Source: Gari tellinella
Taxonomy: Eukaryota > Mollusca > Bivalvia > Cardiida > Psammobiidae
Reading direction: 5' to 3'
Length of the DNA stretch: 64,000 nucleotides
Assembly (NCBI GenBank): GCA_922989275.2
Contig: OV277870.1
Coordinates: forward strand, 29,780,742-29,844,741
Each line of letters opens with the position of its first letter. Positions within the stretch are counted from its first letter, which is position 1. Made by a program: the position numbers and the translations under genes. The notes under the pieces were generated by a model. That model searched no databases. It was given only the letters and a program-made list of their open reading frames with translations, and was not told where the DNA came from. This document shows, in pieces, positions 11,489-22,246 of the stretch.

Positions 11489-12813
11489 CATGCACAGCCT
11501 CGTCTCTGTATGTATTTACATGCAAGACATGTCACTGATTAAAGCAGGTTGAAATTGTATGTAACGCAGAAAACCCCCAAATGCGTTTTCTACACCAACC
11601 ACAACAAAAACGTTACATTTAGTTCACCCCTTGGGCACCGTAGTGCAACACTTTCTGTTTGGTGGGTAAGGACCAAACGAAAGTAAGTGGCTTTACAAAA
11701 TAAGCTGACCTATATATAGAAATATAGTATGTCCTGCATTTAACGATGTCGGCCTGTCTTTTTGAGCATTATGAAATGTCCGAAAAATTTTACGAACTCG
11801 TTTTCCAAAAAATGGTAATAACTCATTTTTGGTGAATGCATACAGTAATAAAACACTATTTTCCCGGGAAAACATTGGATTTTCGTTCCGGAAGGGACTT
11901 TTTAAGTTTTATGTCCTATTCGTAGTTAACAGCATACACTGTTTTCATAGGTAGGTTGTATTTTGTTACATCCGATTTCATTTCCATTTCTCAGAATTTA
12001 AGCATGAAATTTTCATGGTAGTACAGCTTTAGTATAAATTATAGATAACTCAATAGATAAAATGAAATTTTTTGGAAAAAAATATTTTTGGTAAAAGTAC
12101 ACAAAAAATTGAAAAAATTAGAAAAAATGGATTTTTTAGATAAAATGATCTATATATTTTTTAAAAGATACGGGACCCTGTGTTTTTATTTGCTATTTCA
12201 CTAAAACTTTTTGTTTGCAAGGCTAAAAACAACAAATAAAAAATTTGGTATTTAGTTTGCTACAATTTGTAGGGCAATTTTCACAGTGCCTTATTCTCCC
12301 ATTATAAAAAAGTGGGTGGGGTAAATTTTACTCCTTTCTGGTGAAATCAAATATTTTTATTTTGGATCTTGAAAAAACATCATTTTCAGGGTTTATTCTT
12401 ACTATGGTAATATAAATTAGGATACTTTTTGTACAAATAGATTGTTTAAATAAAGATTGAAAAACCGTAGTACAAAAAAGTAGGAGTTTTTATGAAGCTT
12501 CAATTTTAGGGGGGTAGCCTTGAAAAATCTCAAATTGTGTAAAAGAAAGGTCCGGTACCCCCACTTTTTTCACCAGTTTTGTCATAGAAACTAATTTTAC
12601 TATCAGTATGCAAAGTTTGAAGAATTTGGTATTTACTTTACCAAGGTGCACCTACCCCCTTAAAATCGTAAACATATTGATGGTGTTAGATATAAGATGG
12701 CAGCCTTAGCCTTATGCCTTAATCAAAAAAATCAAAAGTGTTCACCAGAAGCTAACGAACGTTAGAATAGGGTGAGACTTTACTGTACGGTGCCGTGACA
12801 CCTCTCCACCTAC
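11489..12813. other. Intron 4 remainder, AT-rich
   Basis: Long A/T runs, a poly(T)-rich tract and several pyrimidine stretches are present, with no exon-like frame on either strand. The donor GTAGGT of exon 4 is at 12813-12808. Confidence 0.5.
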
Positions 12814-12931
12814 CTGTTGATCCTGTTTTCTTGTCCATGACATTAAGGCCTGTAGCAGACTCCACGTACAGATACATCTTCTCTGAGGTAGGCAGGTAAC
12901 TGAGGCCTAGGCTGATACTACCCAGGTTTTC
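12814..12931 (-). CDS. Synaptotagmin-like gene, exon 4 (start of C2B)
   Basis: This 118-bp exon is bounded by acceptor ttttcattacag and donor CAG/GTAGGT. It begins in phase 0 (ENLGSISLGLSYLPTSEK) and leaves one base. The GxIxLxLSYLPTxEK strand is the classic first strand of a synaptotagmin C2B. It is followed by VESATGLNVMDKKTGST, the calcium loop 1 region, where one aspartate remains. Joining to exon 5 restores an uninterrupted C2B. The phase agreement with both neighbours makes the exon secure. Confidence 0.92.
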
Positions 12932-12999
12932 CTGTAATGAAAACATAGGATTTAGATTCAAGAGTTCTGAGATTCAGAGATTTGAACTAAATAACTCGA

Positions 13000-13150
13000 A
13001 ACTCGATACTTCGAACATACCCATATTTCAAAGTTAAAACATGGCTTACGGGTATGTTCGACGCAAGCGAGATCGAGTTATCGAAATTAAACTTATGCAA
13101 TACTGGCAAGGTCGATTTAAGCGAATTCGAAGTATCGAGTTTCACTGTAT
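13000..13150. repeat. Foldback element, family M6
   Basis: tcgaacatacccatatttca and its mirror (cttacgggtatgttcgacg) flank a short apex. The outer arms read aactcgatacttcgaa and ttcgaagtatcgagtttcac. This is the best-preserved M6 copy in the window and lies in intron 3. Confidence 0.7.
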
Positions 13151-13483
13151 ATTGAATACATTTGCTCGCGAAGAACATGCTAATACATGTCTGTGAAAAT
13201 GGTTTGATTCTAATATTGATCCGATTTAACACAATATCAACTACAATCATGATAGAGCAAACTAGCAACAAAGACTAGACCTATTTTGATACTGGAGTTG
13301 TCCATTTATGGTTTCAGTTAAACCTGCGCTCAGCGACTATTCAAGAAGGTGCACAAAGCTCCAAAGAGCAATGCGAATTAAGCGCAATTAGTGAATATTT
13401 TTGAATGACATCTATTTGACAGAATATATTGTAGAAAACTACCATTAATCAATTAAGAAATGAACTGAAATTAATTTTGTCGG

Positions 13484-13582
13484 CGTTTAAGTGAAATTAA
13501 CGACAGAAAGTGATCGGCAAATCGTTCATGGTAAATTTGCCGATCATTTCCTTTCGTTTATTTTGCTTAAAAGCCGAAAAAA
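13484..13582. repeat. Imperfect hairpin
   Basis: The arms cggcgtttaagtgaaattaa...gaaagtgatcggcaaat and atttgccgatcatttccttt...ttaaaagccg face each other around ttcatgg. This is an isolated inverted repeat in intron 3. Confidence 0.65.
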
Positions 13583-14116
13583 TCAGTTTATTTCATAAAT
13601 TTACATTATATTTGCTGTATTTTCTAATATAAAATGATCATTTTATTAGTATGCGTGCATGTTTAATCCATATTAGAGGTTGTTAACACGAATAATGTGT
13701 ACCCTGAAAGAAACAGCCATAACTGCCATTACTCAGGGAACGCCACAATACGATTCGCGAAGAGTAGATTCATATGCCCCGCCTCCACTGCGAGGATAAC
13801 AAAAAAAACACCCGCTAGAAAAATAAGAATTATACGAAATAAACATTCAATAGAATGGGGCGAATGTAAATATTCAAGAATAGACTATTTTGAATTTTGG
13901 AACAGAAATTACCTAAATTATCTATCTATAGTTTCCGGGCACAAAGAGTTTCTAGGGAGCAGCAAGTACGTCTACAATTCCGTAGCAAAACACTATGAGA
14001 ACATGGTAAAAGAAAGCTTTTACAGTACATCCCATCTACTATCATACGACAAATTAAAGGAAGGCTATTGGCATGAAAACTATTGCCTACTTAGAGTGTC
14101 CTGTTTTACTGTTATC
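13583..14116. other. Intron 3 stretch, no supported gene
   Basis: A plus-strand frame of 176 codons (13697-14227) runs through here, antisense to the gene. It has no family resemblance and ends inside the next MITE. It is treated as chance. Confidence 0.5.
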
Positions 14117-14346
14117 TTAACCCATTTATACCAAGTGGATTCTTCCATGTTAATATGTTGGATTGGTCCATTTTTTATGAAAGGGATGGCTGGTCAAAAC
14201 TTTCATTTTCATTTTGTTTTATATTGAAATTTCTATCAGCAAACATTGTAGACTCTGATCAGACGCCGCATAATGCGGCGTCTGATCAGAGTCTACATTG
14301 TTTGCCTATGTCCCATATGCGGGATCGTGGGCGCAAATTGGTTAAT
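14117..14346. mobile_element. MITE, family M3, with perfect palindrome
   Basis: It starts ttaacccatttataccaagt and ends gcgcaaattggttaat. The palindrome at 14239-14305 has apex GACGCCGCATAATGCGGCGTC, arms gcaaacattgtagactctga and the mirror. A near-identical copy is at 31991-32230. Confidence 0.8.
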
Positions 14347-14589
14347 TTAAGCGGGCACCTACACTTTAAGATACGATGAAAGTAAAACTTCATTAGGCGG
14401 GTATATACTGCACTGATATATGCTGGTTAAATCGCTTTCATTGACAAATTGTTCGTACTATTTTTATCCCTACACCGTTTCATTGTCGTCTGCTTCAAGT
14501 TTATTGTCTATCTTGTTGTATTAAGTTATATAATTAGGCCGTTTGACTGAAGAAGTATCAAAACGAGTGTAAAACAGTTTGGGTCTAGA

Positions 14590-14800
14590 TCAGACGCCTG
14601 TAGCGGCCCTATATGTAGTTAGGTCCCAAATGCAACTACCCGACCCTACTTGTAACTATTCGGCCCTAAATGTAACTAAACGTCGGAATTACAGACGTCG
14701 AAAAAGTGGCCCTACTTGTAACAAAACTCGGTCCTATATGTAACTTCGGCCCTATATGTAACTAAGCGGCCCTAAATGTAACTAGGACCAACGACAACAA
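14590..14800. repeat. Short GGCCCTAnATGTAACTA repeats
   Basis: At least six direct copies of cggccctatatgtaacta or close variants occur with irregular spacing, partly in inverted orientation (ctagttacatttagggccgc near 14770 on the minus strand). The type is unknown. Confidence 0.6.
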
Positions 14801-14895
14801 GTACCAAATATCAAAGGTGCATTATTTACATAATTACCACTTTTTCTATTTGTTTTCACTAAATAGTTATATATTTGTAGAGCCATTGAACGTAT

Positions 14896-15496
14896 AGGGC
14901 GTGTTCGATTATCAGTTCCAGAACTGTTTGGAACGATTCTATGGAATTAGTAAATCAAATAAAAACGGAATTGAACCCTTGCTTATATGGTAGTCTGGTT
15001 CCCTGCTTAGTATAACTTTGCTGTCGAAGCGTTGGCAAATTGTGCCGGGAACCATGATGATACGTCACAATTCTGCTCACACCACCTCCTTGAACAGAAC
15101 TGATAGAACAGTTCTGGAATTGAATTCCGGACCATTCGATTTCGATTCCGTCAATCCCGACAATTCCGGACTGATAATCGAACACGCCCTATTATTGTCT
15201 GAGGGCGTGTTCGATTATCAGTCCGGAATTGACGGGATTGACGGAATCGAAATTGAATGGTCCTGAATTCAATTCCAGAACTGTTCTATCAATTCTGCCC
15301 GAGGAGGTGGTGTGAGCAGAATTGTGACGTATCATCATGGTTCCCGGCACAATTTACGAACGCTTCGACAGCAAAGTTGTAATAAGTAGGGAACCAGACT
15401 ACCATATTTGCAAGGATTCAATTCCGTTTTTATTTGATTTAATAATTCCATGGAATCGTTCGAAACAGTTCTGGAACTGATAATCGAACACGCCCT
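14896..15496. mobile_element. Two 295-bp MITEs head to head (600-bp palindrome)
   Basis: 14896-15190 and 15202-15496 are inverted copies separated by 11 bp. Each copy starts agggcgtgttcgattatcag and ends with the mirror, ctgataatcgaacacgccct, so each is a complete element with roughly 21-bp terminal inverted repeats. The arms differ by scattered substitutions, for example aacgattctatggaattag against its mirror. Outer flanks are tat/tat. No coding content. Confidence 0.88.
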
Positions 15497-15539
15497 ATAT
15501 GTTTACATACAAGGGGAAGGGCCGAATCTAATGTTGTGA

Positions 15540-16600
15540 GAACTTATATATAATATTGACTTTATTTATGTATGGTGGTGGCAAGGGTTAGGGTTGTTAT
15601 TGACTTTATTGGTGTATGGAGGTGGTTAGGGTAAGGGTCAATATTGACTTTATTTACGGATGGTGGTGGTCAGGGTAAAGGTTAGTATTGACTTTTTTGG
15701 CGAATGGAGGTGGCTAGAGTTAGAGTTAATATTGACTATACTGATGTATGGTGTTGGTAAGGGTTAGGCTTAGTATTGACTTAAGTAATGTTTGAAGGTG
15801 GTTACCGTTTATATTTACTATATTGATGTATGATGGTGGTTAGGGTTACGGTTAATATTTACTTAATTGGTGTGTGGAGGTAGCTATATTGGTATATGGT
15901 GGTGGCTAGGGTTAGGGTCAATATTGACTTTATTGGTGTATGGATGTTGCTAGGGTGAGGGTTGGTATTGATTTGATTGATGCATGGAGGTGGTTAGGGT
16001 TTAAGTTGATATTGATTGTATTTGTGTATGGGGTGACTAAGGTTAACGTTAAAATTGACTATATTGGTGAATGGTGGTGGCTAGGGTTAGGGTCAATATT
16101 GACTTTATTGATGTATGGAGGTGGCTAGGGAGGGTTGATATTGATTTGATTGATGCATGGAGGTGGTTAGGGTTTAAGTTTGTTTTGACTTTATTGGTGT
16201 ATGGGGTGACTAAGGTTAATTGACTTTATTGATGCATGGAGGTGGTTAGGGTAAGGGTTAATGATGATTGATTGATGTATGGAGGTGGTTATGGTTAGGC
16301 TTACTATTAACTTTAGTGATGTATGGAGGTGGTTAGGTGTAGGGTTAATATTGACTTTATTGATGTATTGATGTGACTAGGGTTAAGGTTAATATTGACT
16401 TATTTTTGTGTACGGAGGTTGTTAGGGTTAGAATTAATATTGACTTTATTTTTGTATGGAGGTGACTAGGGTTAAGTTTAATATTGACGTTATTGGGGTA
16501 TGGAGGTTGTTAGGGTTAGGGTTAATATTGACTTTATTTGTGTATGGAGGTGATTAGGGTTAGGGTTAAGATTGACTTTAGTGATGTACGGAGGTGTCTC
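15540..16600 (+). repeat. Degenerate minisatellite with TTAGGG-like core
   Basis: About 18-20 units of roughly 45-60 bp are present. A typical unit is ggtggttagggttagggtta, then atattgactttattgatgta and tggag. Unit length and sequence vary. The ggttagggttaggg stretch resembles the telomere hexamer but lies in a complex repeat, not a pure telomeric run. It lies in intron 3 of the synaptotagmin-like gene. Confidence 0.85.
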
Positions 16601-16810
16601 ACCAGGATCCAAACTCTTTGACATTCTGATCCGATTTTTCTGTTCCCATTTTTACAACAACAGCAAACGGCAATAATGGTTGCAGGCGGAAAAATTATCC
16701 AGCATGCAAAGAGTAAAATGCTAGATGTTAGATGAAGACAAAAAGCTGAATCAGCGATACTACACAATGAAAGGAACGATGCATAATGCAAGTTGCAATA
16801 ACTAATAATA

Positions 16811-17051
16811 ATTACCCCTTTCACTGCCAAGTCTTACAACAACACATTGCAAACAGTTTGAATCCTGATCAGATGCTATGTTATACGGCATCCCATCAGA
16901 ATTCAAACTGTTTAACACTAATACTAAAGTAAAATCCGCATGAAATCTAATTTTATCTATATAAGCAGACGAAATCTTAAGCAGGCGACATAATGACAGT
17001 GGCAGCGATATGTCGGGTTATTACATCATTATGGCAGTGAAAGGGCTAACT
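16811..17051. mobile_element. MITE, family M1
   Basis: The ends ttacccctttcactgcc and ggcagtgaaagggctaa are mirrored. The palindrome (16846-16911) is decayed at its apex (GATGCTATGTTATACGGCATC). It abuts the next M1 copy directly. Confidence 0.75.
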
Positions 17052-17255
17052 ATCCACTGCCTTACTACAACAGTTATTTGCAAACAGTTTGGATCCTGAT
17101 CAGACGCCGCGTAACGCGTCGTCTGTTCAGAATCCAAACTGTTTGACACTCGTTTCAATATGTCTTAAGTCTAATTACCTAAAAAAAATAATTTAGAAAT
17201 AGAAGCAGACGACAATTGTTTAAAAGTTATGACGTGACGGCAGTGAAAGGGTTAA
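17048..17255. mobile_element. MITE, family M1
   Basis: Palindrome at 17080-17146: gcaaacagtttggatcctga, apex GACGCCGCGTAACGCGTCGTC, mirror arm. The right half reads gaagcagacgacaattgttt and ends acggcagtgaaagggttaa. Confidence 0.78.
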
Positions 17256-17495
17256 TGCCATACTGCATGACTGTGAAACAGCTTGTTTCAGGCTAGTATG
17301 ACACACTGAATTGGGAGCTCAAAAGAGAACAAAATAAAATCACAAACAAAGACAGGGCTGCGACCCAGTTTTCCAATTTTTTATCATTTCTGAGTCATTT
17401 CCTGATCATATTTTATAGCATTTACCGGATATTTGTAAGAATTATATTGTTTCACCCATTGAAGTCTAGAGGCTCGTGGAATAGATATGCCTCTT

Positions 17496-17730
17496 TTAAC
17501 TCTTTAATGGTGAAGTTATTCGGGAGATTTTTACCCCCTCACCGCTTTATTATCGTCTGCTTCAGTACACGTTTCAAATTTAAAACTAAGGTTGTGTGAC
17601 TTAAGAAATATCGATAAAAGTGTCAAAAACAGTTTGGACCCTGATCAGACGCCGCGTTACGCGGCGTCTGATCAAGACTTAAACTGTTTGCAAACGCGCT
17701 TAAAGTCGTCATTTAGAGTGTAAGGGTTAA
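17496..17730. mobile_element. MITE, family M1 (opposite orientation)
   Basis: Here the cgtctgcttcag half comes first, and the palindrome (17621-17691, apex GACGCCGCGTTACGCGGCGTC) comes second, ending taagggttaa. The inner stem is perfect. Confidence 0.78.
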
Positions 17731-18084
17731 AGACCGTTTGTCATTCACAAACTCAATAAAGCCTATAGTGACGCGTATATACACCTGTGTAAGCAGTCCG
17801 AAATACCAAACAAATTTGATAGTCGTATCAATACTTTGTCATGTTTATTAACGTGCAAATGCCTCCTAGCATTTGCAAGAAGTTGGCAAATATCATAACA
17901 GTATTTTAAGAGTTTGTTTGATAATTTATCTGTACGTTATTTGTACTAATAACAGACAAGTACTGTTACAAGTTTCGCTAAGCAACACTTTATGTGGCGA
18001 AATGCGACCAATTTAAACATTTGCCACAAGTACTTAAAATGACGACTTTGCTAATCTTTTTGATATTTCGGAGTTTTAACCTGA

Positions 18085-18321
18085 TTATCCAATGGCCTCT
18101 TCATAATTTTGAAGACAGGTAAGCGCTTAAAGCAGTTTGAACGTAAATCAGAATGCGCCTAAAGACACATTCTGCTTTACTTTCAGTCTGCTTTAAGTTA
18201 CCATCTGGTAAGATACAGAAATGATTTTTTGTGTACAATTGATGACTGTATAAATTTTGTTTCTACAGTGGATGAATAAACTAAATGTGCTAAAAGGCGC
18301 TTCTATCGATTAATGGGTTAA
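18085..18321. mobile_element. MITE, family M5, next to exon 3 donor
   Basis: Hairpin arms ttaaagcagtttgaacgtaa and ctttactttcagtctgcttt surround cagaatgcgcctaaagacac. The element ends aatgggttaa about 14 bp inside intron 3, counted from the exon 3 donor. The intron therefore opens almost directly into the transposon. Confidence 0.72.
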
Positions 18322-18340
18322 ATGCAAATGAAAACATTAC

Positions 18341-18856
18341 CTCTGTTGGCGTTTCCAGTTTCTCTTGAAAGAACACTTCTGACGATATATCCAACTTTCT
18401 TAGTGTCGCCGAAGTCTCGCCAAGGATCACATGACGCGAGAATTTGTCCATGTCACAAAGTAGAAACTTTACCGTACAATATGCAAGTATATCCGCTTGC
18501 AACGGCAAGTCAAAGGATTCCTTATACGAAAGGAACTTTCCTGGTCTCTGCATTTTTGTTTTTAATTCCTTCTCCATGTTGTTTATGACATGGTCTTTGG
18601 TGGAACTGCTACGAAAGTTGAAAAACTGTTTGGGGGTTCGGTATAGGCGTATCTTTATATATGGCGAAACAAGCTCTCTTTCATGGCTTGTCGTCAAATC
18701 ATGTACTTCCAGTACTTTGATTTTGAGTTTTCCTTCAGTTGCTGAATACTCTAACGCGTATTGAAGGATGCCATCTTCTAGGAGAGACACGCCTGTAACA
18801 CCGTTTGTGTCTCCGTTTGGAATGGGGCTCGTGCTGGTGTTTTTCTTGTTCTTCAA
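18341..18856 (-). CDS. Synaptotagmin-like gene, exon 3 (linker end and C2A)
   Basis: This 516-bp exon is phase 0 at both ends. The acceptor is a pyrimidine-rich tract ending ttttgaag; a second AG six bases on would drop two residues. The donor is GAG/GTAATG. A serine/threonine-rich linker (NTSTSPIPNGDTNGVTG) leads into C2A: GILQYALEYSATEGKLKIKV matches the family's LxFSLEYDxxxxxLxV strand. SPYIKIRLY stands where SDPYVKVxL is usual, so the first ligand Asp is Ser. DMDKFSRHVILGE matches the DFDRFSxHDxIGE loop 3, with two Asp kept. Between the strands sits a long lysine-rich segment (about residues 60-100 of the exon, HVINNMEKELKTKMQRPGKF), longer than usual. Probably membrane- or protein-binding without full calcium coordination. 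Confidence 0.92.
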
Positions 18857-18879
18857 CTTCAAAATAAATAAAAGAAAAT

Positions 18880-19722
18880 ACATTGAAACGAAAAACTAAA
18901 CTCGCTATAAACACTTTTATTGTCTTGTTATTGTAAACCGAAATTGCTTGTTTTTATTGTGTCCTTAGAACTAAAAAGTGTACTGCATTAACATTGGTAT
19001 GAGTTTAAAAAGTTTAAATGAACCACATGATAAAAACTTTGACTTTTTTCTCGGCTTAACACACGTTAACAGATATATCATATATAACTAGTATCTACAG
19101 ACATGATTCTTCTGTAAAACATATTCAAATGAGGTTACTTAAATCAATTACATATAGGATCTTACATTTGTGTTTATAATGTATTAGATTAATAATTTTA
19201 GAAAACGATATTAACGAGGCTTGTCGAGTTTTTATCGTTTTCTAAAAGATGGGTTTTATAAATCGAAAACAATTGAACACGAATGTTAGATTACATGGTA
19301 ATATTGTTTTTACTATCTCGATACATAGTCTTAGCTTATACGCTTCCAAGTAAGTCAATGGATGACGCGTGAATAGACCGCCCTAGTGAGTAAACATGCA
19401 AAAAGTAGTTTCTTATTTATTCCCTGTCCCTTCAATAGCCAAATATGTCGATTGGGTTCAAACTGTTTGCAAAGTCGACTTCAGTCGCTACATGTGCATG
19501 TTTGGTGGTTGAAAGGGCAAATGTTGGAGTGGTAAAACATCCTGAGGTCAACATAGTTCGACGCACATTTGACTACAAATAAGATATGGACTACAGGTTA
19601 ACCCTTGCAACCCTAAATATTTCGTGTGGGTATTTATTATCCTTTTGGACTCTTCTAGTACAGGCATTTTGAACCAGTCTACTGTTGCATTTTTGATATG
19701 ACACCAAAAACGAATGAAATAT
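18880..19722. other. Intron 2 stretch, no gene
   Basis: A short hairpin lies at 19197-19248 (tagaaaacgatattaacgag and mirror ttatcgttttcta). The remainder is unassigned AT-rich intron. Confidence 0.5.
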
Positions 19723-19790
19723 GCAAACAGTGCAGACCCTGATCAGAGGGCTCCTATAAGAGCCCTCTGATCAGGGTCTACACTGTTTGC
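19723..19790. repeat. Perfect palindrome, GAGGGCTC variant
   Basis: The outer arms gcaaacagtgcagaccctga / tcagggtctacactgtttgc match the common palindrome. The apex is GAGGGCTCCTATAAGAGCCCTC instead of GACGCCGCG..., and both sides changed together, so base pairing is kept. Confidence 0.85.
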
Positions 19791-19945
19791 ATATGTTATC
19801 AGTAATCTCTACAGAGGGATGTAGGGTTGAAAGGGTTAATTGAATATTGATTTTATCAGATTCACCGTTTGCCATCCTGTGATGTTTTTGTAGATATGAC
19901 AGAACATGTGCTTTGATTGTACGCGACAACAATATTGAAAACAAT

Positions 19946-20286
19946 ACAGTGTTCCCTCCCTACAACGGCCCTCTGAACAACGATTCCCTCCTTACAACGT
20001 AGTTCCCCAAACAGGAAAATCATGTCTAGTGCTTTTACTGCTGCAATATCGTCAGCATAAAATTTTCGTCTGCTGGTTTTTTTTCTCAAAGTTAGTTACA
20101 TATAAGTGAACATTTTGATAGAATAGATATAATGACGAGTGACAAACAGCTTGAATCCAGATCTGATCTGGATTCAAGCTGTTTGCAAATGTAAGTCAAG
20201 TTTTAGTTTCCCCTCCCTGTTACGACTCTCTCCGAACAACACACACAATCTGTGTCTCCCATGTGTCGTTGTAGAGAGGGAGCGCT
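19946..20286. mobile_element. MITE, family M2, core apex lost
   Basis: The ends acagtgttccctccctacaa and gttgtagagagggagcgct are mirrored. The palindrome at 20142-20186 consists only of the outer arms (caaacagcttgaatccagat / atctggattcaagctgtttg); the GACGCCGCG apex is missing. Confidence 0.8.
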
Positions 20287-20339
20287 TTAGTAGGTGGAAA
20301 AGTGAAGAGGATTTATTCTTTTTTCAACAATGTACGTTT

Positions 20340-20540
20340 ACGATAAATAGTATTCCCATTGTAACGAGTTTGGATCCTGATCAGAACCTGGCATCTGAAT
20401 TGGCTCCAAACTGTTTGCAACTCAGATTAAAATAGATACTCAGCATTGTCAAAAAGTTTTCCTAGTATTAATATTGCATTGCAATGCGTTTGCGTTTCTT
20501 TGCGTTTAAACGGGAAAGAACAACGTTTTATCGTCTGTAT
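20340..20540. mobile_element. MITE, family M4 (decayed)
   Basis: It contains gagtttggatcctgatcaga, a broken apex and tggctccaaactgtttgcaa, then the M4 right half (attgcaatgcgtttgcg ... ggaaagaacaacgtttta). The left end is not clear. Confidence 0.6.
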
Positions 20541-20571
20541 AGAATTAACACATTGAACACGGGTGACTCCC

Positions 20572-20809
20572 TTTAACCTATTTACCACCAAAGTCGCCTA
20601 AAGTCGAATTTGTAAACAGTGTTGATCCTGATCAGACGCCGCGTGACGCGGCGTCTGATCAGGATTAAAGCTGTTTAACACTCGTTTCGATATTTCTTTA
20701 GTCATACTCTCTTAAATCTTACTTTGAAAACAAATGATATTGCAGACAACAATATTGAAGCAGACGACACAATAACGGTGTAGGGGTAAATTGGCGCCGA
20801 AAGGGTTAA
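20572..20809. mobile_element. MITE, family M1
   Basis: Palindrome at 20612-20678 with apex GACGCCGCGTGACGCGGCGTC; the right half reads gaagcagacgacacaataac and ends cgaaagggttaa. Confidence 0.78.
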
Positions 20810-21202
20810 CACAGTGTGTCCAAACTGTTAGAAAATAACCAATATACTCGGGGTAAGGCAGTAAGTCTTCGGAAACCTTGAACACTGTTTGGACCAAAAT
20901 ATTTAAACAACTTATTCACTTAAGTATATAACAAATATCATATACTGGGTGTAAAGGAATATGGCTGCTTAATGCCAGACAACAGCACTGCACAAAGTAC
21001 CTAAAGAAGCTCCATGCAAAGCAATTGTTCGTCATTAAGTTTCAAACGATGGTAAACAGGTAAACCGGAATCTGATCAGGTTACAAACTGTTTTCAGAAC
21101 AGATTAAAAAGGATACATCCAAACAAAGAGATTTAAAACAGTTTGTGTTAACAAAAAAGTAATCCCTCTTAACTGTAGAAGGCTAGTAACCGGTCTTCTA
21201 CT

Positions 21203-21553
21203 ACAGTGCTCCCTCCCTAGAAAGACCCTCCCAACAACGACTCCCTCCTAACAACGGCACTTTTTGTAGATCCCTAAACACGCCAATTATGGCAAACATA
21301 TTCACGACTGCAATGCCGTCTGCTTAAAATTATCGTCTGCTGTTTTTCTCAAAAATACATAATGGACATTTTGACAGAAACAAAACTTAATGACGAGTAA
21401 CAAACAGATTAAATCCAGATCAGACGCCGCGTTACGCGGCGTCTGATCTGGATTTAAGCTGTTTGCAAATGTCCCTCCCTATAAATACTCCCTCCGAATA
21501 ACGCACACAATTTGTGTCTCCCGTTAGGTGTCGTTGTAGAGAGGGAGCGCTGT
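21203..21553. mobile_element. MITE, family M2, with perfect palindrome
   Basis: The ends acagtgctccctccctagaa and ttgtagagagggagcgctgt are mirrored, with TA on both sides. The palindrome at 21401-21466 has arms caaacagattaaatccagat and mirror, with apex GACGCCGCGTTACGCGGCGTC. Confidence 0.82.
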
Positions 21554-21854
21554 ATTACAGCCGATGAAAAGCCGCTCAATATGAATTACACTGTACTTCA
21601 CAGTTTCCTTATGACGTACATGTAATTACAATCAAACTTGTTGCCAATTAAATAGTACTTTTTTACTATTTAGTTTACCTGTGCTCACACTGCAAAAGTG
21701 ACTGTTTATATTAATGAACAGGATAACAGCCGTCAGCTCTTCTGTGTATCACATGTATCTATGCTTATTCAAATAGTGACTGTTTAATGTTGAATACCCT
21801 TAAGGACATCGGATAAAGTCGGCCAATATCGGAAACTTTACGAAGAGCAATCGG

Positions 21855-21938
21855 CCGTTCACGTCAACTGTCGAGCTGTTCCGAACCATGCTAAGCATGG
21901 TTCGGAACAGATCAACGGTTGACGAGAATGGCGTATAG
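21855..21938. repeat. Isolated hairpin
   Basis: The arms ctgttccgaaccatgc and gcatggttcggaacag are perfect, with a taa apex. Outer pairing is cgtcaactgtcga against tcaacggttgacg. It matches no other hairpin family here. Confidence 0.75.
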
Positions 21939-22246
21939 TTGCACGTAGAGTACGGTTTTGACCCGGATCCTCAACCTTAACACAATCTGACTGTTATTTA
22001 AAGGATCATGTTACACATGTCGTTACCGAAATTAGTTTCGAGTTTGGCATGACACTGTTATATTATTTATAAATGAACACTTGCATCAGAGACGATCATG
22101 TTTTCATTAAAACGCGAAAACGTGACACTTGGTGTTATTAGTACGCGTGAAACATCAGAACAATATCAGTTATACCGAATATTACGTGTTTGTGTAGAAC
22201 TAGAAGTATCATAATTAACCTATTACTTCATATCTCGTTTCTAGTA

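Noticed and set aside
13697..14227. 176-codon plus-strand open frame in intron 3
   Set aside because: No family resemblance, antisense to the host gene, and its end runs into an M3 MITE. Length alone is not enough in AT-rich intron DNA.
15540..16600. True interstitial telomere
   Set aside because: The hexamer occurs only as two or three partial copies per 45-60 bp unit and never as a continuous run.
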